Shown here one piece after another: positions 51,706-60,969 of a stretch of 64,000 bases of DNA. Made by a program: the position numbers and the translations under genes. Position 1 is the first letter of the stretch. Each line of letters begins with the position of its first letter. Location: NCBI RefSeq assembly GCF_900182565.1, contig NZ_FXTI01000001.1:573620-637619 (forward strand). Reading direction: 5' to 3'. A model generated the notes under the pieces. The model was not told the DNA's origin. It was given only the letters and a program-made list of their open reading frames with translations, and did no database searches. Origin of the DNA: Melghirimyces algeriensis. GTDB taxonomy: Bacteria; Bacillota; Bacilli; Thermoactinomycetales; DSM-45169.

Positions 51706-52040
51706 TGCTTCACCTCCTTGTGTACGCTTAGTATCACCCGGTGGAAAAGCAATATGTCTAACACATTTTTGTCTAGATGGATACGGAAAGGATGTATAAT
51801 GGCAGGAATTGTTGCGACCTCCTGTCACAGCCTTGATGGGAACGTATTTTCGATTTCTCTGTTTACAGTGATATCCAATGTTGTCTTGGATAAAATCCTT
51901 AACCTTATCCTGACTTTGTGTTTCCGCATATTATTCCGTCCAATTCAATATTAAATTATATAAATAATCAGATCTTTTCTAGTGATAAATAACGGTTCCG
52001 TTTCGTACACTGTCGGTAAAAGGGCACAGGAGGAGAGACA
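51706..52040. other. Intergenic region before the lipoprotein gene
   Basis: About 335 bases, AT-rich. A TATAAT at 51795-51800 has only a poorly spaced TTGTCT upstream. No gene is supported; the overlapping plus-strand frame starts inside the minus-strand gene. Confidence 0.4.
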
Positions 52041-52703
52041 ATGAATTTCCGAATGCCCGGTCTCATCTTGATGACTGTGTTAATTATCGTTTCCGGATGC
52101 GCTCGTCAGGATTTTTCTGCTTCTACACAAGAAAAACAGGGAGAAGAAACATCCGTCAAAGAAAAAATGTTGCGCTCCCGTCTTTTGCAGGCGATTGACG
52201 CACAGTTGGAGCGTGAGGATTATCCCTTTTCCATTTATGTTGATCAGGCTTTATTCAAAGGACAGCAAAAGGGTGACAATTGGTCGATTCAAAGCACATC
52301 TTCTCCCGATCAGGATAAAGCGATCCATATTGTAAAAAAAGGAAAGGTTATTCGATTGACTTGGGGAGGGCAGACAGAAAAGCTGAAGGATCGTCAATTG
52401 GGGCTTCTTTCTCCCAAGGATCACCTGTTATTGGTGAAATCATCCATTCTCCGGGTTCACCCATTGGGAAAGGAAAACGGATTGAAAGCGGTTCTTTCCA
52501 GTGAAAAAATCGGGGATCAACTGGGGCAATGGATGGGAGAAGCGTTTAAACAAGGAGTGGCCAATCAAGCAAGCCGGAAGTTTCGCGTTCATTATTTATT
52601 TTATGTCGATCCTGCTCAGGGAGGATTGGATCGCTTTACAATCCAAATCATTCCTTCCAGTAAGACAGAGTCTGCAGAAACCATCGAATATCGCTTTGAT
52701 TAA
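52041..52703 (+). CDS. Lipoprotein of unknown function
   Basis: A 220-residue protein with ATG behind AGGAGGAG. The signal peptide ends at the lipobox IVSGC (cysteine about 20). The mature part is a mixed alpha/beta domain (LQAIDAQLEREDYPFSIYVD then beta strands). No family is recognised. A terminator follows, so it is separate from the next two genes. Confidence 0.75.
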   Translation: MNFRMPGLILMTVLIIVSGCARQDFSASTQEKQGEETSVKEKMLRSRLLQAIDAQLEREDYPFSIYVDQALFKGQQKGDNWSIQSTSSPDQDKAIHIVKKGKVIRLTWGGQTEKLKDRQLGLLSPKDHLLLVKSSILRVHPLGKENGLKAVLSSEKIGDQLGQWMGEAFKQGVANQASRKFRVHYLFYVDPAQGGLDRFTIQIIPSSKTESAETIEYRFD

Positions 52704-52731
52704 ACCTTGAGTTCCGCTCAAGGTTTTTTGT
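52704..52731 (+). terminator. Terminator after the lipoprotein gene
   Basis: ACCTTGAG and CTCAAGGT pair around TTCCG, followed by TTTTT. Confidence 0.85.
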
Positions 52732-52817
52732 TACTTTTATCCTTAACACGAATCGTATATACAATATGATATACTATTTCCGTATGATCCTATTCGCAGA
52801 AAGGAGGCTGGAGATTA

Positions 52818-53441
52818 GTGAAAATCAGATGGCCTATAGCGGTGTCTACTCTGCTTATCAGCCTCATCGTATTATTCGGGGGTTTTTATGCGTTCCAATG
52901 GTTCACAGTAGAACAACCCATCCGTCAAATGGTTAAGGAAGCACCTCATCTTCAACTACAAGATATTTTCGTACAACCGAACAAAGTTACTCTGACCTTG
53001 AAACCGGATGAAAAGTATTCCCTCGCAAAAGATTATCCATTTCTGCGAAGAAAAATGGCGTCTCTTGCCGGAGATCGAACGATGGATGTCCGCTTGATCG
53101 ATGCACCCAATCCCGCTTTGAATGAAGCGTGGAATCAAATGGTATTTGGTGTAAAAGAAGGGTTGGCTCATCGGCGCTATACAATGATTCGCGAAACTGT
53201 AAACAAGATCGCGACAGAAGAAAATATATGGAGTCCATACAATGTGAGAGCAAGGACTGCTCACCAACGTTATATATGGGTTCGTGAAAACGTAAATAAG
53301 GTAGCGACAGAAGAAAGCATTCGATACAAGCTCTCTATAGATGATTCATTTGTTTATATTGAGTTGCACCAGGGAGACCGATTTTTGTATAAGGTTCTTC
53401 CTCTGCATCCTGCGGAAAGCGAGGTGAAAAGTAGTGAGTAA
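52818..53441 (+). CDS. Membrane-anchored protein with internal repeat
   Basis: A 207-residue protein with GTG at 52818 behind AAAGGAGG. One N-terminal membrane helix (about 8-28), then an extracytoplasmic or surface domain. Residues 117-138 and 148-169 form a repeat: AHRRYTMIRETVNKIATEEN and AHQRYIWVRENVNKVATEES. Unrecognised family. Its end overlaps the AAA protease by eight bases, so the two are translationally coupled and probably act together. Confidence 0.7.
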   Translation: MKIRWPIAVSTLLISLIVLFGGFYAFQWFTVEQPIRQMVKEAPHLQLQDIFVQPNKVTLTLKPDEKYSLAKDYPFLRRKMASLAGDRTMDVRLIDAPNPALNEAWNQMVFGVKEGLAHRRYTMIRETVNKIATEENIWSPYNVRARTAHQRYIWVRENVNKVATEESIRYKLSIDDSFVYIELHQGDRFLYKVLPLHPAESEVKSSE

Positions 53442-54939
53442 AGGTGTGATGATTGGAGCGACGCCAGCCGTTTTTCTATTCCTGATATATCTTGGATATA
53501 ATATTTTTCCTCTAGCCATACTGGTCGGAATCATAGGGGTTTCTTGGATGTTCCTTTCTCGCTCCGGTTCTCCCTTGAGAAACAATCGCGGAAGCCGTAC
53601 GAAGAAAAAAGACTCCGTTCCTGATCTCTCGTTTGAAGATATCGGGGGACAAAACCGTTCCAAAGGGGAATTGAAGGAAGCGTTGGATTTTCTGATTCAC
53701 AGGGATCGCATTAATCAATATGGAATCCGCCCTATCAAAGGGATTCTGTTGTCTGGTCCTCCGGGAACAGGGAAAACGCTGATGGCGAAAGCAGCGGCCC
53801 ATTACACAGACTCTGTATTTGTTGCCACCAGTGGAAGCGAGTTTGTGGAAATGTATGTCGGGGTTGGAGCGCAAAGGATCAGGGATTTATTTCAGGAGGC
53901 CCGTAATTTAGCCAAAAAGAAACAGAAGAAAAGTGCCATTGTATTTATTGATGAAATTGACATTATTGGCGGCCAACGAGAAGGATCTCAACATCGGGAA
54001 TATGATCAGACCCTAAACCAGTTGCTCACGGAAATGGATGGGATTTCTGCAAACATGGAAATTCAACTGTTGGTCATTGCAGCCACAAACCGAAAAGATA
54101 TGTTGGATTCGGCCCTTTTGCGTCCTGGCCGTTTTGATCGACACATTGTTGTGGATCTTCCTGATAAGAAAGCCCGAATCGCAATTTTGAATCTGCATCT
54201 GAAGAATAAGCCATTGGCCAAGAATGTCAGTGTTGAAAGTATCTCCGATGAGACCTTTGGCTTCTCCGGTGCGCAACTGGAAAGCTTAACAAACGAGGCA
54301 GCCATTTATGCACTCAGGGAAAAAAGTGAAGTGATCGCTCAAAAACATTTGTCCCAGGCAATCGATAAAGTGATGATGGGCGAAAAAACCGACAGGGAAG
54401 CGACTCAGGATGAACGGGAAAGGGTTGCTGTCCATGAATTGGGGCATGCGATTGTGTCGGAGTGGGTTCGTCCCGGTTCGGTCTCCCAGGTTTCTCTTTC
54501 TCCTCGGGGACAGGCTTTGGGGTATGTTCGCCATCATCCGGGAGAAGATCGGTATCTGCAAACACGAAAGCAGATCGAGGAGCAAATTATGATCTGTCTG
54601 GCAGGAGCAGCTGCGGAGGATAAGGTTTATCAGAACCGCTCTACAGGTGCTCAGAATGATTACGAACAAGCGAACCGAAATATTCGCATGATGATTGATG
54701 CAGGTTTATCTGACCTGGGGATTATCAATAAAGAGTGGGTAAGCAACGAAACTCTCCATCGGGAATCGTCAAAAATTCTGAAGGAATTGTATAACCAAAC
54801 ATTGCACTTGCTTCATCGCTATACACATGTATTTGAAGAAGGACTTCACGTACTTTTGCAGGAAGAAGTTCTCTCCGGAGAGCAATTTCGTCAATTATTA
54901 AAGCAATATGCTCCCTCATCTGTTTCAGTCAGCAGCTAA
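53434..54939 (+). CDS. FtsH-like AAA+ zinc metalloprotease lacking the extracytoplasmic domain
   Basis: A 501-residue protein. Two close membrane helices (about 5-20 and 24-42) replace the usual pair with a ~70-residue loop. The AAA module has Walker A GPPGTGKT (108-115), Walker B FIDEID (171-176) and the second region of homology ATNRKDML..RPGRFDR (217-236). The protease has HELGH (334-338) and the third zinc ligand D409 in TGAQND. The canonical housekeeping FtsH is encoded elsewhere in Bacillales, so this is an additional paralogue. GTG start. Confidence 0.85.
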   Translation: MSKGVMIGATPAVFLFLIYLGYNIFPLAILVGIIGVSWMFLSRSGSPLRNNRGSRTKKKDSVPDLSFEDIGGQNRSKGELKEALDFLIHRDRINQYGIRPIKGILLSGPPGTGKTLMAKAAAHYTDSVFVATSGSEFVEMYVGVGAQRIRDLFQEARNLAKKKQKKSAIVFIDEIDIIGGQREGSQHREYDQTLNQLLTEMDGISANMEIQLLVIAATNRKDMLDSALLRPGRFDRHIVVDLPDKKARIAILNLHLKNKPLAKNVSVESISDETFGFSGAQLESLTNEAAIYALREKSEVIAQKHLSQAIDKVMMGEKTDREATQDERERVAVHELGHAIVSEWVRPGSVSQVSLSPRGQALGYVRHHPGEDRYLQTRKQIEEQIMICLAGAAAEDKVYQNRSTGAQNDYEQANRNIRMMIDAGLSDLGIINKEWVSNETLHRESSKILKELYNQTLHLLHRYTHVFEEGLHVLLQEEVLSGEQFRQLLKQYAPSSVSVSS

Positions 54940-54969
54940 GAAAAAGATGTTGCCGCTGTAATGAAATCC

Positions 54970-54998
54970 ACGTCCGCCTTTTAGGCGGGCTTTTTATA
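54970..54998 (+). terminator. Terminator after the AAA protease gene
   Basis: GTCCGCC and GGCGGGC pair around TTTTA, followed by TTTTTA. Confidence 0.8.
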
Positions 54999-55066
54999 GA
55001 CAAATGTAAAAGAACATTTTTCTGTGTTACAATGATGGCAATACCGCATGAGAGGAGAAAATCTGA

Positions 55067-56242
55067 ATGAAGTTATCCCAGCGGGTTCAGCAATTAACAC
55101 CTTCAAAAACGATTGAAATCACAGCAATGGCCAAAGAACTGAAACAACAGGGGCATGATGTTGTGGTGCTCGGTGCCGGGGAGCCGGATTTCAACACTCC
55201 GGATCATATACTGGAAGCTGCATCTGATTCCATGCAAAAAGGTCAAACCAAGTATACTCCTCCCGGAGGGGTCATTGAACTAAAGGATGCCATTACGGAC
55301 AAACTGAAGCGGGATCAGGGGCTGGAATATACACGGGATGAGGTTATCGTTACTGTTGGAGCCAAGCATGCTCTATACAACCTGTTTCAAGTCATTTTGG
55401 ACCCAGGGGATGAAGTGATTATTCCCGCTCCGTACTGGGTAAGTTATATTGAACAGGTAAAACTGGCCGGAGGCGTCCCGGTTGTGATTGAAGGAAAAGA
55501 AGAAAATACGTTTAAAGTGACTCCAGATCAATTGAAATCGGCCATTACGGACAAAACCGTCGCCTTTTTGATCAACAGCCCCTCCAATCCAACAGGTGCG
55601 ATGTATGGTAAAGAGGAGCTTCACCAATTAGGTGAGATCTGTTTGAAACATGAGCTGACCATTGTTTCCGATGAGATTTATGAACATCTGATTTATGGGG
55701 ATGAAAAACATATAAGCATGGCCTCGTTAAGTCCAGAGTTAAAAGATCGGACAGTCATTATTAACGGGGTATCCAAAACATATTCCATGACCGGGTGGCG
55801 TATCGGTTTTGCGGCAGGGGATGCCCAGATTATCAAAGCGATGTCTGGATTATCCAGTCACAGCACTTCTAACCCGACTTCTGTGGCGCAATATGCGGCG
55901 ATCGAGGCTTTGAATGGAACGCAAGAACCGGTAAAAAAGATGTTGGCTGCTTTTAAGGAACGCAGGGATTATGTTGTAGACCGTCTTTCAAAGATGGCCG
56001 GTATTCGATGTGACACTCCTCAGGGTGCTTTTTATGTCTTTGCCAATGTAGAAGAAGCAGCCCAAAAAAGTGGTTTTTCTAACACCGATGAGTGGGTGAA
56101 GGCACTGTTGGAGAAAGAAAAAGTGGCTTTGATCCCAGGAGCTGCGTTTGGATCACCAGCCCATGTACGTCTTTCTTATGCGACGTCGATGGATCAGCTG
56201 GAGAAAGCAATGGATCGGATCGAGCGGTTTACCTCATTGTAA
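55067..56242 (+). CDS. aspB: Aspartate aminotransferase
   Basis: PLP-dependent transaminase between aspartate and 2-oxoglutarate. The 391 residues show GAGEPDFNTPD, INSPSNPTGA, SDEIYEHL and the PLP lysine in GVSKTYSMTGWRIGF, all of class I. ATG behind GAGAGGAG. It ends at a strong hairpin shared with lexA. Confidence 0.94.
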   Translation: MKLSQRVQQLTPSKTIEITAMAKELKQQGHDVVVLGAGEPDFNTPDHILEAASDSMQKGQTKYTPPGGVIELKDAITDKLKRDQGLEYTRDEVIVTVGAKHALYNLFQVILDPGDEVIIPAPYWVSYIEQVKLAGGVPVVIEGKEENTFKVTPDQLKSAITDKTVAFLINSPSNPTGAMYGKEELHQLGEICLKHELTIVSDEIYEHLIYGDEKHISMASLSPELKDRTVIINGVSKTYSMTGWRIGFAAGDAQIIKAMSGLSSHSTSNPTSVAQYAAIEALNGTQEPVKKMLAAFKERRDYVVDRLSKMAGIRCDTPQGAFYVFANVEEAAQKSGFSNTDEWVKALLEKEKVALIPGAAFGSPAHVRLSYATSMDQLEKAMDRIERFTSL

Positions 56243-56250
56243 AACAAAAT

Positions 56251-56283
56251 AGAGATCCGGACTTATTTAAGTCCGGATCTCTA
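56251..56283. terminator. Bidirectional terminator between aspB and lexA
   Basis: AGAGATCCGGACTT and AAGTCCGGATCTCT form a 14-bp perfect stem with a short loop. The convergent aspB and lexA end on either side. T-runs are weak (CTATTT and TATTTTG). Confidence 0.75.
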
Positions 56284-56284
56284 T

Positions 56285-56917
56285 TTATGTCAAATCCCGA
56301 AACAGTCCGATCACCTTTCCAAGGATCGTTACTTCAGGGAGGATGATGGGTTCCATATTGTCGTTTTCGGGTTGTAGCCGAATATGATCTTTTTCCTTGT
56401 AAAACCGTTTGACGGTGGCTTCATTGTCCGGGGTCATGGCAACAATAATGTCTTTGTTGCTTGCCGTTTGTTGTTGCCGAACCAGTACATAATCTCCATC
56501 CATAATTCCGGAATTGATCATACTATCGCCGTGAACAGACAAAAGGAAGATTGAATCGTCGGGTCCTACCATACGGCGGGGAAGAGGGAAATAGTCTTCC
56601 ACGTTTTCCACTGCGGTAATCGGTTCCCCAGCAGTTACTTTTCCGATGAGAGGCACCATAACCGTATGCTCGGTTGGATCGGGAAAGGTCTCCTGTTCGT
56701 CTTCCAATATTTCTATCGCTCGGGGCTTAGTGGGATCTCTGCGGATCAGATTCTTTTTTTCCAATCTGGCAAGATGGCCATGAACGGTGGAGCTGGAAGC
56801 CAGCCCAACAGCTTCTCCAATTTCTCGTACAGAAGGTGGATAACCCTTTTGTTTCACCTCTTGTTTTATGTAGTCCAATATCGCCTGTTGTCGTGGTGAT
56901 AACTTAGCCGTCAACAT
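56285..56917 (-). CDS. lexA: SOS repressor LexA
   Basis: Represses DNA damage genes and self-cleaves when RecA is active. I start at the second ATG of a pair (56917), 6 bases after AAAGGAG; 210 residues. The winged helix lies in 1-70. The cleavage site A96-G97 (VTAGEP), the serine S132 (HGDSMI) and lysine K170 (ATVKRF) of the protease are all intact. LexA-like box and promoter upstream indicate autoregulation. Confidence 0.96.
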   Translation of the reverse strand: MLTAKLSPRQQAILDYIKQEVKQKGYPPSVREIGEAVGLASSSTVHGHLARLEKKNLIRRDPTKPRAIEILEDEQETFPDPTEHTVMVPLIGKVTAGEPITAVENVEDYFPLPRRMVGPDDSIFLLSVHGDSMINSGIMDGDYVLVRQQQTASNKDIIVAMTPDNEATVKRFYKEKDHIRLQPENDNMEPIILPEVTILGKVIGLFRDLT

Positions 56918-56951
56918 CATCGACTCCTTTCCCCGGTTTATAATCGACAAA

Positions 56952-56965
56952 CGAACACATTTTCT
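56952..56965. promoter_or_regulatory. LexA-box-like operator of lexA
   Basis: On the minus strand AGAAAATGTGTTCG matches 11 of 14 bases of the Bacillus box CGAACATATGTTCG. It lies just after the -10 element, where binding would block transcription of lexA. Confidence 0.65.
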
Positions 56966-56967
56966 TT

Positions 56968-56996
56968 AGTATACACGATGAAAGCTTATAGCACAA
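56968..56996 (-). promoter_or_regulatory. lexA promoter
   Basis: On the minus strand TTGTGC (56996-56991), a 17-base spacer and TATACT (56973-56968), about 50 bases before the start codon. Confidence 0.6.
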
Positions 56997-57038
56997 ACAT
57001 CAGTTCGAAATTTACTGACAGAATTTAAGTTTGGGAAT

Positions 57039-57302
57039 TCATTCAGACAAAAAGAAAAACAATACCAAACCCTGAATGAGGATACAGATAGGAATTCCCC
57101 ATGTAAATCCGAGTTTCTGTGTCTTGTGGCGGTATTTTTTCATTGCCAGCAAGGCACCTGCCCCTCCCCCGATTAAAACCATACGAAATAACACTTTTTC
57201 AGAGATTCTCCATTGACCGCGTTCCGCCCGTATTTTGTCCCTTCGGAAAAGAAAAAAGGAAACTGTATTGATAATCAAAAGATATAAGAATAGCCACCCC
57301 AA
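57039..57302 (-). CDS. DUF1294 membrane protein
   Basis: An 87-residue protein with TTG at 57302 behind AAAGGAGG. Three membrane helices and the family pattern DKIRAERGQWRISEKVL and GGGAGALLAMKKYRHKT. These are typical of DUF1294. Function unknown. Confidence 0.85.
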   Translation of the reverse strand: MGWLFLYLLIINTVSFFLFRRDKIRAERGQWRISEKVLFRMVLIGGGAGALLAMKKYRHKTQKLGFTWGIPICILIQGLVLFFFLSE

Positions 57303-57327
57303 TATTAAAACCTCCTTTCACTGATAT

Positions 57328-57360
57328 TAAAAAACGAACCCAAAGCGGTTCGTTTTTATT
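57328..57360 (-). terminator. Terminator of the hem operon
   Basis: AACGAACC and GGTTCGTT pair around CAAAGC; on the minus strand it runs into TTTTTTAA. It overlaps the hemY stop codon. Confidence 0.8.
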
Positions 57361-58753
57361 GTTCAAGATAGTGCAAAACATCCCGAACAGACTGTTTTCC
57401 TTGTCTGATACAATCCGGAATGCCAATTCCTGAAAAAGAAGCGCCAGCATAAAATAAACCGGGAAGCTGTTTTCGGCAGGTATGATTCAGTTTCTCCAGC
57501 CATTCGACATGTCCGACCCTATACTGGGGCATGGATTGCCGCCAGCGAGTAACGTTTGTAAATTCCGGTGTGACCTCGATGCCTTGGATCTTTTTTAGAT
57601 CGGCTTGAACCCGTTCTACAATGGTTTCATCTGATTCTTCCACAATGGAATCGTCTCCAGACCGACCAACATAGCAGCGAACCATCGCTTTCCCTTGTGG
57701 AACTGTGTGAGGCCACTTTTTATGGGTCCATGTGCAAGCAGTGATGGTCGAATTTTCCCTTTTGGGAACGACAAACCCGGTTCCGTTTGGAATATCCGGA
57801 AATTGTTCGGCATCATAACCCAAGATCACAGTAGCGACAGAGGTAGCTGTTCCCGAATGAGCAGGGTGCGGTAATTGATGATTAGGGAGTAAGGCTTTCA
57901 TCCGTTCAAAAGGCAGGGTCATGATTACAGCATCGGCTTGTATGACCCGGTTTGAAGAAAGGACCAGAAGATATCCATTTCTTTCCTTGATAATCCGGTT
58001 TAAAGGGTTCCCTTTAATGATGGACTCTTCCGGAAGCTGGTTTTCAATCTGTTCAACGAAACGTCTTAGCCCTCGTTTCATTGTTAGGAATTGCCCTTGC
58101 GATCGAGGGGATTTATGGGATGAACGACGGCTTCGCTTCATTCCGATGATTAAGCTGCGATGTTCTTTTTCCATCCGAGCGAATTGGGGGAAAGTCGCCT
58201 GGAGGCTCAATTGGTCGATATTTCCGGCATAAATACCGGATAATAAGGGTTCGATCAGGTGATCAACTACTTCATCTCCCAATCGTCGACGAAAAAAAGA
58301 CCCTACGGATATATCGTTGGCCTCCTGGTGACGGGACATAAAGAGGTCTTTTATGGCACGAAACTTCCCTGGCCAAGAGAAGAGTGGAGTGGATACAAAT
58401 GGGGTAATTCGGGTTGGAATCCCCATAATGGCTCCTTCGGGAATGGGTAACAGCTTACCTTGGTGCAAAATGTATGCTTGGCCAGTCTGATTTCGCACTA
58501 ATTCTTTTTCCAGCCCCAAGTCGATGGCTAATTGTTTCGCGTCCGCCTTTCGTTCCAGAAACGAATCCGGTCCCTTTTCCATCACAAAGCCATCCGTTCG
58601 TTCGGTTTCAATTTTTCCGCCCAGATGTTTCTTACCTTCAATCAAAACGAAATTAAGAGGGAGAGATTTCCTTTCTATTTCCTTTTGGAGATAAAAGGCG
58701 GTTGAAAGACCGGTGATCCCACCACCGACAATGGCGACTCGCGTTTGTTTCAT
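57356..58753 (-). CDS. hemY: Protoporphyrinogen/coproporphyrinogen oxidase
   Basis: FAD oxidase of the haem pathway, in Firmicutes acting on coproporphyrinogen III. Start at 58753 behind GAGGAGG; 465 residues. The FAD-binding VAIVGGGITGLSTAF is at residues 6-20, and GAGFSG-type ASFSGIGIPDC near the C-terminus closes the FAD site. Overlaps hemH by four bases. Confidence 0.93.
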   Translation of the reverse strand: MKQTRVAIVGGGITGLSTAFYLQKEIERKSLPLNFVLIEGKKHLGGKIETERTDGFVMEKGPDSFLERKADAKQLAIDLGLEKELVRNQTGQAYILHQGKLLPIPEGAIMGIPTRITPFVSTPLFSWPGKFRAIKDLFMSRHQEANDISVGSFFRRRLGDEVVDHLIEPLLSGIYAGNIDQLSLQATFPQFARMEKEHRSLIIGMKRSRRSSHKSPRSQGQFLTMKRGLRRFVEQIENQLPEESIIKGNPLNRIIKERNGYLLVLSSNRVIQADAVIMTLPFERMKALLPNHQLPHPAHSGTATSVATVILGYDAEQFPDIPNGTGFVVPKRENSTITACTWTHKKWPHTVPQGKAMVRCYVGRSGDDSIVEESDETIVERVQADLKKIQGIEVTPEFTNVTRWRQSMPQYRVGHVEWLEKLNHTCRKQLPGLFYAGASFSGIGIPDCIRQGKQSVRDVLHYLEQ

Positions 58754-59700
58754 CGATGACCTCCTCGGATTTCTTCCCATTTTTTGCGGATTACTTCTGC
58801 CAAACACTTGATAAATTCAGGGTTGGCATTGGGCATCGGGGGACGATAGTAATCGGCACCAAGTTCATCACAGACCACTTTACATTCAAAATCGTTGTCG
58901 TACAGAACCTCCAAATGCTCCGCAACAAATCCCAAAGGACAATATATGAAAGATGTGAATCCTTTTTTTTGATAGAGCGTCCGGGTTAAGTCTTGGACAT
59001 CAGGGCCCAACCATGGTTCTGGAGTATTCCCGGCACTTTGCCATCCGATGGCATAATGGTGAATGTTTGCCTTTTCAGCGACTAACTGTGCGGTTTCTTC
59101 TAACTGTTGTGGATAAGGGTCTCCTGCCGCCAAAATCTTTTCCGGAAGGGAATGCGCTGAAAAAATCACAACCGACTGATCCTGTTTTTCTTTTGGAATC
59201 TGGTTAAAAGTCGCTTTTAGCTGATTGGCCCAATATTGGATAAACCGGGGCTCTTTATACCAACTTTCCACTGAATGAATCTCAGGACTACCCAAACTCT
59301 TCGCTTTTTCCTTTGCTCGTCCATTATAGGATTTCACACTAAAGGTAGAATAGTGGGGAGCCAATACTAAACTGACTGCTCGCTCAATTCCGTCTTGATG
59401 CATCCGTTCCACAGCATCTTCAATAAAGGGGTGAATATGTTTTAGACCAAGGTATGCTCGAAATTCCACTTCATCAAGAGATTGGTTTAGTTTCTGTTCC
59501 AGGGCCTGAACCTGGTCATTGGTAATCTGAGCCAAAGGGGACAGGCCGCCGATCGCTTCATATCGGTTCTCCAGGTCTTGAAGCATCTCTTTGGATGGTT
59601 TTCTTCCGCGACGGATATGTGTATAGTAAGGTTCGATCTCTTCTGCACTCCGAGGTGTGCCATAGGCCATGATCAATAATCCGATGATTTGTTTGGGCAT
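58750..59700 (-). CDS. hemH: Ferrochelatase (coproporphyrin ferrochelatase)
   Basis: Inserts iron into the porphyrin. The 316 residues include MAYGTPRSAEEIEPYYTHIRRG, the catalytic histidine in IFSAHSLPEKI, and ICPLGF-like YCPLGFVAEHLEVLYDND. ATG behind GAGGTGAAG. Lies 12 bases after hemE. Confidence 0.95.
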   Translation of the reverse strand: MPKQIIGLLIMAYGTPRSAEEIEPYYTHIRRGRKPSKEMLQDLENRYEAIGGLSPLAQITNDQVQALEQKLNQSLDEVEFRAYLGLKHIHPFIEDAVERMHQDGIERAVSLVLAPHYSTFSVKSYNGRAKEKAKSLGSPEIHSVESWYKEPRFIQYWANQLKATFNQIPKEKQDQSVVIFSAHSLPEKILAAGDPYPQQLEETAQLVAEKANIHHYAIGWQSAGNTPEPWLGPDVQDLTRTLYQKKGFTSFIYCPLGFVAEHLEVLYDNDFECKVVCDELGADYYRPPMPNANPEFIKCLAEVIRKKWEEIRGGHR

Positions 59701-59711
59701 AACGCTTCACC

Positions 59712-60761
59712 TCATTTCTGCGTATATTGGTGGATAAATCGCGTTAATCGTTGGAGGGTTTCCACTTCTAGTTCAGGAAAGGTTCCGTGACCCAAGTTGA
59801 AAATATATCCCGGTGTTTCCAATCCTTGATCAAGAATTTCCCTTGCTCGCTCTTCAATGATATCCCACGGGGCTAAAAGCAGTGAAGGGTCCAAATTTCC
59901 CTGAAGCGCTTTTGTAATCCCCAGCTTCCGTGCTTGATGTATGGATGTTCGCCAATCCAGTCCAATCACATCGCAAGGGAGTTGATTCCATTCTTGTAGA
60001 AGGTGGCCCGCTCCAATTCCAAAATAAATCACAGGGACATCAACAGATTCCTTGATTTTTGAGAATATACGGTGCATGACGGGAGCGACATATGTTCGGT
60101 AGTCAGCGGCATTCAATGTTCCCACCCAAGAATCAAATATCTGAACCGCGTGAGCACCGGCCTTGGCTTGAGCGATCAAATAAGCGATGGTTAAGTCGCC
60201 CAATTTATCCATCAGTGCTTGCCAAACTTTCGGTTGTGCATACATCAGACCCTTTGTTTTGTGGTAGTTCTTGGACGGTCCACCTTCGATCATATAGCTG
60301 GCCAGTGTAAATGGTGCTCCTGCAAAACCGATCAATGGAACGTTCAACTGTTCTGTCGTCAATAGACGGATTGTTTCCAGTATAAAAGGAACATCCTGTT
60401 CAGGTGTCAGACTTCCCAATCGTTCAACATCAGCAAAGTTTTGTATCGGATTAGAGATAACCGGCCCCACGCCCGATTGAATATCCACACGAACTCCAAT
60501 CGGTTTTAACGGAGTCATAATATCCGCAAACAGAATGGCCGCATCCACTCCGAGCTGCTCCACTGGAAGTCGTGTCACCTCGGCGCATACTTCCGGATTC
60601 TCGCTCATTTCAAAAAAAGAGTAACGCTTTCGGATTTCCCTGTATTCCGGTTGATACCTTCCTGCCTGTCGCATATACCACACCGGAACATACGGGGTGG
60701 ACTCGCCACGGCATGCTTGAAGGAAGGTGTTGTTAAAGTTTTGTCTGGTCAATGAGTACAC
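59712..60761 (-). CDS. hemE: Uroporphyrinogen decarboxylase
   Basis: Decarboxylates uroporphyrinogen III to coproporphyrinogen III. The 349 residues (GTG at 60761; a TTG at 60752 is alternative) show PVWYMRQAGRYQPEYR, ILFADIMTP, IGFAGAPFTLASYMIEGG and NLGHGTFP. First gene of hemE-hemH-hemY, as in B. subtilis. Confidence 0.96.
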   Translation of the reverse strand: MYSLTRQNFNNTFLQACRGESTPYVPVWYMRQAGRYQPEYREIRKRYSFFEMSENPEVCAEVTRLPVEQLGVDAAILFADIMTPLKPIGVRVDIQSGVGPVISNPIQNFADVERLGSLTPEQDVPFILETIRLLTTEQLNVPLIGFAGAPFTLASYMIEGGPSKNYHKTKGLMYAQPKVWQALMDKLGDLTIAYLIAQAKAGAHAVQIFDSWVGTLNAADYRTYVAPVMHRIFSKIKESVDVPVIYFGIGAGHLLQEWNQLPCDVIGLDWRTSIHQARKLGITKALQGNLDPSLLLAPWDIIEERAREILDQGLETPGYIFNLGHGTFPELEVETLQRLTRFIHQYTQK

Positions 60762-60934
60762 ACCTTTCCAAAAGAAATAAAAGAATGATTTCTATCCAGT
60801 ATTACCATAACGTTTTTGTAAGTAATCATACAGAGTTGATGGGAAAGTGTCATGAAATCTCCCTTAATATCTGTCTATCCAAAAGAATACCAATCAATCA
60901 CACGTTCCCAATATAACATAATTGGAGACAAAAA

Positions 60935-60969
60935 TTGAACAAAGCCACCATCACGGTGGCTTTGTTCAA
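60935..60969 (-). terminator. Terminator of the acylphosphatase gene
   Basis: TTGAACAAAGCCACC and its exact complement form a 15-bp stem around a five-base loop (ATCAC on the plus strand); on the minus strand it runs into TTTTTG. It overlaps the gene's stop. Confidence 0.9.

Noticed and set aside
51529..51954. 141-residue plus-strand frame
   Set aside because: Antisense to the 66-residue minus-strand gene, which has the strong ribosome site and terminator.
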